DNA of 64,000 nucleotides from Streptomyces hiroshimensis (GTDB lineage: Bacteria > Actinomycetota > Actinomycetes > Streptomycetales > Streptomycetaceae): NCBI RefSeq assembly GCF_014650335.1, contig NZ_BMUT01000009.1:192889-256888 (forward strand), written 5' to 3'. The position numbers and the translations under genes are program-made. Below are positions 58,583-64,000 of this stretch, in pieces. The first letter of the stretch is position 1. Each line of letters starts with the position of its first letter. The notes beneath the pieces were generated by a model that worked only from the letters and a program-made list of their open reading frames with translations, made no database searches and was not told the DNA's origin.

Positions 58583-58622
58583 CGCCGTTGCGGCGGAGGA
58601 AGAACCGCCCGCCGCAACGGCG
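58583..58622. terminator. Bidirectional terminator between LytR_C and upp
   Basis: A perfect 14-bp stem (CGCCGTTGCGGCGG / CCGCCGCAACGGCG) with a 12-nt loop. Confidence 0.85.
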
Positions 58623-58693
58623 AAGTGCCACGACGGCGGGGTCCGGCGCAATGCGCGGACACCGCGGCCGGTGCGTGCCTCGTGAGCCGGCGG

Positions 58694-59329
58694 CTAGCCC
58701 GCCGTGCCGTACATGCGGTCGCCCGCGTCGCCCAGGCCCGGGACGATGTAGCCGTTCTCGTTGAGGCGCTCGTCGACCGAGGCGGTGACCACGGTGACCG
58801 GGGCGCCCGCGAGCTCGCGCTCCATGACCTCGACGCCCTCGGGGGCGGCCAGCAGGCAGATCGCGGTGACGTCGTCGGCGCCGCGCGCGATCAGCTCGTT
58901 GATCGCCGCGACCAGCGTGCCGCCCGTCGCCAGCATCGGGTCCAGGACGTAGACCTGGCGGCCCGAGAGGTCGTCGGGCATGCGCGTGGCGTAGGTCTCC
59001 GCCTTGAGGGTCTCCTCGTTGCGGATCATGCCCAGGAAGCCGACCTCGGCGGTCGGCAGCAGCCGGACCATGCCGTCGAGCATGCCGAGACCGGCGCGCA
59101 GGATCGGCACCACGAGCGGGCGCGGGTGGGAGAGCTTGACGCCGGTGGTCGCCGTCACCGGGGACTCGATGTCCACCTGCTCGGTGCGCACGTCGCGCGT
59201 GGCCTCGTAGGCGAGCAGGGTGACCAGCTCGTCGGCGAGACGCCGGAAGGTGGGGGAGTCGGTGCGCTTGTCGCGCAGGGTGGTGAGCTTGTGCGCCACC
59301 AGGGGGTGGTCGACGACGTGGATCCGCAT
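58694..59329 (-). CDS. upp: Uracil phosphoribosyltransferase
   Basis: A 211-residue enzyme, the standard length, converting uracil and PRPP to UMP for pyrimidine salvage. The start is MRIHVVDHPLVAHKLTTLRD, and the chain contains VPILRAGLGMLDGM and the PRPP-binding loop VYVLDPMLATGGTLVAAI. The C-terminus is GYIVPGLGDAGDRMYGT, which contacts uracil. ATG 59327-59329. It is a single gene between a LytR_C protein and a small Glu/Arg-rich protein. Confidence 0.97.
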   Translation of the reverse strand: MRIHVVDHPLVAHKLTTLRDKRTDSPTFRRLADELVTLLAYEATRDVRTEQVDIESPVTATTGVKLSHPRPLVVPILRAGLGMLDGMVRLLPTAEVGFLGMIRNEETLKAETYATRMPDDLSGRQVYVLDPMLATGGTLVAAINELIARGADDVTAICLLAAPEGVEVMERELAGAPVTVVTASVDERLNENGYIVPGLGDAGDRMYGTAG

Positions 59330-59518
59330 GACATCGACATTAACCGAGCTTTCGGCCCCCGGCGGCCGCCGTGCGGCGTTCGACGCTCCGCTGCAGGTCT
59401 GCGGCGGTCTGTCGCCGCACTGGCATCAAACCACCACTTAGGGGGAAAGTGGGCACGTACGCCCGGTCTGTCGCTCCGGGCGTGGCCGGCGAAGTACTCG
59501 GCACGAGGTGGTCCTGCC

Positions 59519-59779
59519 ATGGCTGAAGACGCCCCCGAGAAGCCCGACACGAAGCCCGACACGACGCGTGGCGCACCGGCGCCCGAACCCGGATCCGCTC
59601 CCGGCTCCCGGACCGAACCCGGGCCCGGGGCCGAGGAGGAGGCGGACCGCCGCCGCAGACGCGCCCAGTTCCTGCGCGAGCTCAACGAGGCGAAGGAGCT
59701 CCGCGACCGCGTCCAGCCGCGCCGGGCCCGCGCCGCCCGGATGCGCCAGCAAATGCGGATGAGGACCTTCCGCTGGTGA
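59519..59779 (+). CDS. Small charged protein of unknown function
   Basis: An 86-residue protein with a Pro/Thr/Gly-rich N-terminus and a basic helical C-terminal half (EEADRRRRRAQFLRELNEAK, then ARAARMRQQMRMRTFRW) likely to bind nucleic acid or a protein partner. ATG 59519 has GAGGTGG upstream. Codon bias is good. The function is unknown. Confidence 0.65.
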   Translation: MAEDAPEKPDTKPDTTRGAPAPEPGSAPGSRTEPGPGAEEEADRRRRRAQFLRELNEAKELRDRVQPRRARAARMRQQMRMRTFRW

Positions 59780-59975
59780 CGTGCCCGCGACGCGCACGCG
59801 ACGCGCCCGCCCGGACGGCGGCTCCCGCAGCGCCACGTGAGGCACATCTCTTCGGACTGCTGCACGACGCAGCGCGGAAGACCTCTCGCAACGGCGAGGT
59901 TTCTGCCACGATTCCGAGTGGGCGGGGTGGTCCCCGTCCGGCCCGGCACCGCCTATGACCAGTGGGAGAGTCACG

Positions 59976-60509
59976 GTGTACTTCGCCGCACTGCTCGCGC
60001 GCACCGAAGACGGATGGCAAGCGAGCGATACAGACCTCGACAACGTGGAAACCCTGGCCGACCTCGCCGACCTGGCCCGTGAGTCCGCGGTGGACGACGA
60101 CACGGTCCTGGCGTTCATCGAGCAGGAGGACTCCTGGTTCGGGATCGTCCGTGTGGACGGTGAGGACGACCCGCGCGTCTTCGTCTCGAACGCGGTCGTC
60201 GCGGGCCGCAGCTCGTACGGCGCCATGCTCGTGGACGAGCTGATCGGCCGCGACGAGAACGACGGCACCGACGACCTCGACGACCTCGACCTGGACGGGA
60301 CGGAGGACGGCGAGCCCGACGCCGTGGAGGACGAGGCCGAGGAGGCGGGCGACGCCGCCGAGCCGCGGCCGGCCGGTCCGCTCGGCGACGTCGATATCCT
60401 CTCCGACCTCGGTGTGGGCGCGAAGGAGCTGCTCGCCCTCGAAAGCGAGGCGCTCAGCGAGATCGCCGACGCCCTCGGCTGCACGGAGGTCCTGGAGGCC
60501 GTCCGCTGA
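59976..60509 (+). CDS. TadA-associated acidic protein
   Basis: A 177-residue acidic protein of the actinobacterial family annotated as tRNA adenosine deaminase-associated protein. It begins VYFAALLARTEDGWQA. A middle region contains ESAVDDDTVLAFIEQEDSWFGIVRV, then a very acidic linker (DDLDDLDLDGTEDGE) and LGVGAKELLALESEALSEIADALG. GTG 59976 has GGGAGAG six bases upstream; ATG 59955 is an alternative. The next gene is tadA, 34 bp downstream, so co-transcription is likely, but a direct role in editing is unproven. Confidence 0.87.
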   Translation: MYFAALLARTEDGWQASDTDLDNVETLADLADLARESAVDDDTVLAFIEQEDSWFGIVRVDGEDDPRVFVSNAVVAGRSSYGAMLVDELIGRDENDGTDDLDDLDLDGTEDGEPDAVEDEAEEAGDAAEPRPAGPLGDVDILSDLGVGAKELLALESEALSEIADALGCTEVLEAVR

Positions 60510-60543
60510 CGGCCGCCGGGCCCGGTTCGCTCACACTGGTGCC

Positions 60544-61035
60544 ATGAACGAAGCCGTCCGCGAGCCGACAGACCACGACCCCGTACGCGCACCGTGGCTC
60601 GGCCCCATGCGGGCCGCCCTGGACGAGGCCGTACGGGCCCCCGCCACCGGCGACGTGCCGGTCGGCGCCGTCGTGCTGGGTCCGGACGGCTCCGTCATCG
60701 GCCGCGGCCGCAACGAGCGCGAGGCCACCGGCGACCCCACCGGCCACGCCGAGGTCCTCGCCCTGCGCGAGGCGGCGCGGGCCGTGGGCGAGTGGCGCCT
60801 CGCGGGGTGCACGCTGGTCGTGACGCTGGAGCCGTGCACGATGTGTGCGGGCGCGATCGTCCTCTCCCGCGTCGACCGCGTCGTCTACGGCGCCGTGGAC
60901 GAGAAGGCCGGCGCTGCCGGCTCCCTGTGGGACGTCCTCCGCGACCGCCGGCTCAACCACCGCCCCGAAGTGATCCAGGGCGTCCTCGCCGGGGAGTGCG
61001 CGGGGCTCCTGACGGACTTCTTCCGCGACCGCTGA
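60544..61035 (+). CDS. tadA: tRNA adenosine(34) deaminase TadA
   Basis: A 163-residue zinc deaminase that converts A34 to inosine in tRNA-Arg(ACG), which is itself encoded at 32779. The active-site motif GHAEVLALREAAR supplies the zinc His and the catalytic Glu, and PCTMCAGAIVLSRVDRVVYGA the two zinc Cys. ATG 60544 follows CACTGGTGCC. It lies downstream of its associated acidic protein and upstream of tRNA-Ser(CGA). Length and motifs are typical of the family. Confidence 0.95.
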   Translation: MNEAVREPTDHDPVRAPWLGPMRAALDEAVRAPATGDVPVGAVVLGPDGSVIGRGRNEREATGDPTGHAEVLALREAARAVGEWRLAGCTLVVTLEPCTMCAGAIVLSRVDRVVYGAVDEKAGAAGSLWDVLRDRRLNHRPEVIQGVLAGECAGLLTDFFRDR

Positions 61036-61138
61036 GCGCTGCCGCTGTGCGCCCCGGCGCCCTTGATGAGGAGCGTCACACCGCTGCGCCCCGGAACCGA
61101 TTTCAGAGCACGGCCCACCGTCCGCTAAGCTCTCTCTC

Positions 61139-61228
61139 GGTAGCGTGTCCGAGCGGCCTAAGGAGCACGCCTCGAAAGCGTGTGTGGGGGCAACTCCACC
61201 GTGGGTTCAAATCCCACCGCTACCGCCA
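61139..61228 (+). tRNA. tRNA-Ser (anticodon CGA)
   Basis: Acceptor GGTAGCG pairs with CGCTACC (61218-61224), with a long variable arm. The loop CTCGAAA (61171-61177) gives anticodon CGA (61173-61175). CCA is encoded at 61226-61228. Confidence 0.96.
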
Positions 61229-61231
61229 GCG

Positions 61232-61270
61232 ACACCCCTTCGCCCGTGGAAACACGGACGGAGGGGTGTT
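61232..61270 (+). terminator. Hairpin with GAAA tetraloop after tRNA-Ser(CGA)
   Basis: Outer stem ACACCCCT / AGGGGTGT and inner stem CCGTG / CACGG closed by a GAAA tetraloop, followed by TCTGC. Confidence 0.8.
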
Positions 61271-61299
61271 CTGCATTTCCGGGGCGGCTTCCGGAGCCT

Positions 61300-62532
61300 T
61301 CAGTGCCTGATTTCCATCGCGATGCCGGCGGGCGTCGTGAAGTAGAGCCAGCGGTCGCCGGTCAGGGGGCCTTCCGCGATGGTCTCCGGGGCGCCGAGGA
61401 GGCCGACGCCCGGGACGGTTGCCAGGTGCTGCGCGGCGGCGTCCACGTCGTCGACGTCGAAGGCGAGGTGGTGGCCGCCGATGTCGCTGTTGCGGGGCGG
61501 GCGCGCGGGCGCGCCGGGGGAGAGCAGGACGGCGGGGGCGGGCCCGAGGCGGAGGCCGACGCCGCCCTCGGCGGTGCGGTGGGTCTCCTCGGCGCCCAGG
61601 GTGCCCGTGAAGAAGGCCGCGGCGGCGTCCACGTCGGCGACCGTGTAGGCGACGTGGTCCACAGGGTGGGCCGTCGAGGTTCCCGGCTGCCGCTGGAGCA
61701 GACGCAGGGGCAGGCCCCCGGGAACGCTGCTCAGACGCTCCGTGACGGCCGCGAGGTCGTCCACCCGCACCGCCAGGCGGTGGTGCCCCGCCGTGCCGGC
61801 CTCCGGCGGCACGGTGTTCTGGTCGGGGGCGGTGTATTCGAAGAGTTCGAGGCGGGTCGCCGGGCCCAGGCGCAGCATCGCGATCCGGGCGACGGCGCGC
61901 GGGTGGACGCCGAGCTTGCGGGTCATCCAGTCGCCCGTGGCGTGGGCGAGGGGGCCTTCCTCGTAGAGGAGCTGCGCTCCGAGGGCGTCGGTGAAGAACG
62001 CGACGGCTTGGTCGAGGTCGGTCACGGTGACGGCGTGGTGGTCGACCCGGTAGGCGGGAGTGGCGGCGCCGGAGGGGCGCAGGCGTACGGGGCGCAGGCG
62101 TACCACCGGGATGACGCGGTCCGTGCGCTTCTCGAAGTCGGCGAACTGCGGGGATATCGCGACCTGCTGTGCGTAGAGGCGGTCGCGTTCGGCGGCTTCG
62201 GTGAAGACCGCCTCCACGGGGTGGGTGCGGCCTTCGTGCTCCACGGTGGCGACGGGGTTCGCGCGCAGGTTGCGGCACCAGGCGGGGTCGGTGTCGTCGC
62301 CTCCGTTGGCGGCGAAGACGACCCAGTCGCCGCCGTCGCGCAGGTAGGTCGCCGGGGTGGTGCGGGGGAGGCCGCTGCGGCGGCCGGTGGTGGTGAGGAG
62401 GATCAGGGGGATCCCCTCGAAGTCGCCGCCCACGCGGCCCGCGTGGGCGCGGAACTCCTCGATGATGCGCTGGTTGAAGGGGTTGGCGTTGCTGTCGGCG
62501 GCGCCGGGGGCGGGGGCCGGGACGTGCGTCAT
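61300..62532 (-). CDS. F420-type nitroreductase fused to two VOC domains
   Basis: A 410-residue fusion. Residues about 15-145 form a split-barrel of the deazaflavin-dependent nitroreductase (DUF385) family: EGIPLILLTTTGRRSGLPRTTP, WVVFAANGGDDTDPAWCRNLRANP. Two vicinal-oxygen-chelate domains follow (about 160-280, VDHHAVTVTDLDQAVAFFTDALG; about 290-410, VDHVAYTVADVDAAAAFFTGTLG). VOC metal ligands His and Glu are partly present. Start ATG 62530-62532. It lies 6 bp after the MFS stop on the same strand, indicating an operon. Possible roles are resistance or catabolism; the fusion is uncommon. Confidence 0.83.
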   Translation of the reverse strand: MTHVPAPAPGAADSNANPFNQRIIEEFRAHAGRVGGDFEGIPLILLTTTGRRSGLPRTTPATYLRDGGDWVVFAANGGDDTDPAWCRNLRANPVATVEHEGRTHPVEAVFTEAAERDRLYAQQVAISPQFADFEKRTDRVIPVVRLRPVRLRPSGAATPAYRVDHHAVTVTDLDQAVAFFTDALGAQLLYEEGPLAHATGDWMTRKLGVHPRAVARIAMLRLGPATRLELFEYTAPDQNTVPPEAGTAGHHRLAVRVDDLAAVTERLSSVPGGLPLRLLQRQPGTSTAHPVDHVAYTVADVDAAAAFFTGTLGAEETHRTAEGGVGLRLGPAPAVLLSPGAPARPPRNSDIGGHHLAFDVDDVDAAAQHLATVPGVGLLGAPETIAEGPLTGDRWLYFTTPAGIAMEIRH

Positions 62533-62538
62533 GGCGGG

Positions 62539-63741
62539 TCAGTCCTTTCCTGAAGGGGAAGCGGCGAGCACGCGGGCCGGGCGGCGGGCCTTCAGTTCGT
62601 ACGCGCACAGGGCGAGCCCGAGGGCCACCACCGCCGCGCCCACGACCGGCGCTGCGCGCAGGCCCGCGCCGGACTGGACCGCGGCGCCCCCGAGCAGGCC
62701 GCCCGCGGCGATGCCGATGTTGAAGGCCGAGCTGTTGACGGACAGCGCCAGCGTCGGCGAGCCGACCTCGGCCGAGGTGACGATGATCGTGTTGAGGCCG
62801 GGGACGGTGCCGAAGTAGGCCAGGCCCAGCAGCAGGAGGGCGCCCGCGGTGAGCCAGGGGAGGGAGGCCACCGCGGCCAGCAGGAGCAGCGCGCCCGTCA
62901 CGGCCGCGAGGATCACGGCCAGGGACGGGACGAGGGACCGGTCGGCCGCCTTGCCGCCGAGGGCGTTTCCGGCGACGCCGCCCGCGCCGTAGAGGAGCAG
63001 CAGCGCCGTGACGGCCTGTTCGCCGAAGCCGCTGACGTCCGTGAGCAGGGGCACCGCGTAGGTGAAGGCGGTGAAGACGCCGGCGCTGCAGAAGACCGTG
63101 ATGGCGATGGCGCGCAGGACCCGGGGGCGGGCCAGGACGCGCAGTTCGGCGAGGGTGCTGCCGCCGCCGCCCGCCGTGGGCCGCTGCGGTCCGGAGGGGA
63201 AGCAGCGGGCCAGCAGGGCGAGGCAGGCCAGGCTCATGGCCGTGATGGTCCAGAAGGTGGCGCTCCAGCCGTAGTGCTGGCCGACGAAGGTGCCCAGCGG
63301 CACGCCGAGGACCATGGCGAGGCCGAAGCCGAGGGTGATCCGGGCGCCTGCGGAGGCGCGCTGCCCGGGCGGGGCGAGCTCGCCGGCGGAGGTCAGGCAG
63401 ATGGCGAAGACCGTGGAGTGGGCGAAGGCGCTGACGAGGCGTCCGGTGACGAGGAGGGCGTACGAGCCGGCCGGGGCGGCGAGTGCGGCGATCACGTTGC
63501 CGAGGGTGAAGAGCGCCAGCATGCCCAGGAGGAGGGGCTTGCGCGCCAGCCGGCCGGTGGCCAGCGTCATCAGCGGGCCGACGACGACCACGACGGCCGC
63601 GTACACGCTCACCAGCAGCCCCGCCGCGGACAGCGAGACCCCGAGGTCGTCCGCGATGCGCGGCAGGATGCCCGCGATGACGGATTCCGCGGTGCCGATG
63701 CTGAAGGTGCACAGCATCATGGCCAGGATGGGCAGGGGCAT
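62539..63741 (-). CDS. MFS transporter (Cmx/CmrA-like, 12-TM)
   Basis: A 400-residue, 12-TM transporter. TM1-2 has MMLCTFSIGTAESVIAGILP, the motif-A loop is MTLATGRLARKPLL, and VTGRLVSAFAHSTVFA and LGFGLAMVLGVPLGTFVGQHYGWS (motif C region) follow. This pattern is typical of chloramphenicol-resistance and sugar-efflux-type MFS proteins. ATG 63739-63741 has GGAG four bases upstream. It is probably transcribed with the downstream reductase-VOC fusion. The cargo is unknown. Confidence 0.9.
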   Translation of the reverse strand: MPLPILAMMLCTFSIGTAESVIAGILPRIADDLGVSLSAAGLLVSVYAAVVVVVGPLMTLATGRLARKPLLLGMLALFTLGNVIAALAAPAGSYALLVTGRLVSAFAHSTVFAICLTSAGELAPPGQRASAGARITLGFGLAMVLGVPLGTFVGQHYGWSATFWTITAMSLACLALLARCFPSGPQRPTAGGGGSTLAELRVLARPRVLRAIAITVFCSAGVFTAFTYAVPLLTDVSGFGEQAVTALLLLYGAGGVAGNALGGKAADRSLVPSLAVILAAVTGALLLLAAVASLPWLTAGALLLLGLAYFGTVPGLNTIIVTSAEVGSPTLALSVNSSAFNIGIAAGGLLGGAAVQSGAGLRAAPVVGAAVVALGLALCAYELKARRPARVLAASPSGKD

Positions 63742-63891
63742 GGTTCTCCGGGGGACGGGCCGGTAGCGGGGGCGCGGGCGTGGGCGCGGACGCGGGCCGC
63801 TGTCAGGGGCGTGGTGGCAGAGATACGGGCCGGCGGTGCGTGGCGGGGGATCCACGCGCCGCCGGCCCGGGTCCCGGTGCCGCGGCGGCCG

Positions 63892-64000
63892 CTACTCGCG
63901 GGCGCCGACGGGGGCGGGGAGGGCGTCGAGTTCGGCGATCTCGGCGGCGGTCAGCTCGACGTCGGCGGCCGCGGCGTTCTGCTCCAGGTAGGCGAGCGTC
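63892..64000 (-). CDS. Aldo/keto reductase, C-terminal fragment (cut by window edge)
   Basis: The last 35 residues of a minus-strand protein are visible: a helical end containing YLEQNAAAADVELTAAEIAEL, which matches the common C-terminus of aldo/keto reductases. Stop TAG at 63892-63894. The rest lies beyond the window. It precedes the MFS gene by 150 bp on the same strand. Confidence 0.75.
   Translation of the reverse strand, partial: TLAYLEQNAAAADVELTAAEIAELDALPAPVGARE

Overview
This window is chromosomal DNA of a Streptomyces-like actinomycete. G+C is very high, coding frames have GC-saturated third positions, GTG starts preceded by GGAGG are common, and many genes overlap as ATGA or GTGA. 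The families are typical of the genus: paired SigF-like sigma factors, RsbW-type ATPases, a SpoIIE-type phosphatase, an SSI-type protease inhibitor, a TadA-associated acidic protein and a LytR C-terminal protein. The SigF-like/TadA/Upp neighbourhood and a perfect ParB-binding (parS) 14-mer suggest a core region not far from oriC rather than a terminal arm. No insertion sequence, integrase, prophage or CRISPR array was seen.

Layout. 1-11 kb: membrane protein fragment, RsbW-like ATPase, nickel-binding family protein, PepP, SpoIIE-type phosphatase with a degenerate metal site, a primase-polymerase domain protein, a secreted or membrane protein, a SEC-C protein, a second ATPase and a glycerophosphodiesterase. 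11-18 kb: HtrA-type protease, tRNA-Ser(TGA), a glycosyltransferase, an AhpD-like protein lacking its cysteines, a DUF2993 protein and a PrmC-like methyltransferase behind a possible ATT-start leader ORF. 18-27 kb: a small secreted protein; a translationally coupled MaoC/DUF35-MaoC-thiolase cassette (ChsH2/ChsH1/Ltp2-like) behind a large nested palindrome; a DUF1906 protein; an ECF-type sigma factor; an acyl-CoA ligase; and a divergent MFS/TetR pair with parS between them. 27-33 kb: a 1561-residue PAS/pseudo-kinase/receiver protein with a repetitive linker, an SSI-type inhibitor, and tRNA-Ser(GCT), tRNA-Arg(ACG) and initiator tRNA-Met. 33-39 kb: a two-component system followed by coupled GT2-GtrA and GT39 membrane glycosyltransferases. 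39-44.5 kb: a drug-efflux MFS under a perfect 16-bp inverted repeat, a 106-bp duplicated non-coding unit, a TetR, and a MarR-MFS pair. 44.5-49.5 kb: a small membrane protein, a lipoprotein, sigN- and sigF-like sigma genes, small conserved proteins and an anti-anti-sigma factor. 49.5-54 kb: hydrolases flanking a compact lasso-type RiPP cassette (precursor, asparagine-synthetase-like cyclase, PqqD-like B1, transglutaminase-like B2). 54-64 kb: HhH-GPD glycosylase, B3/4-domain and Xre-cupin pair, LytR_C protein, upp, TadA and its associated protein, tRNA-Ser(CGA), an F420-type reductase/double-VOC fusion, an MFS transporter and the end of an aldo/keto reductase.

Functional themes are stress-sigma partner switching (two ATPases, one STAS protein, one phosphatase, two sigma factors), repressor-efflux pairs with visible operators, and many short in-phase tandem repeats (8, 11, 12, 13 and 19 bp) in intergenic DNA and low-complexity coding sequence. 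The most unusual item is the lasso-type cassette. Its precursor has a textbook leader recognition motif, but the residues after it have no acid at ring positions 7-9, and its C-terminus is encoded by the cyclase ribosome-binding site and start.
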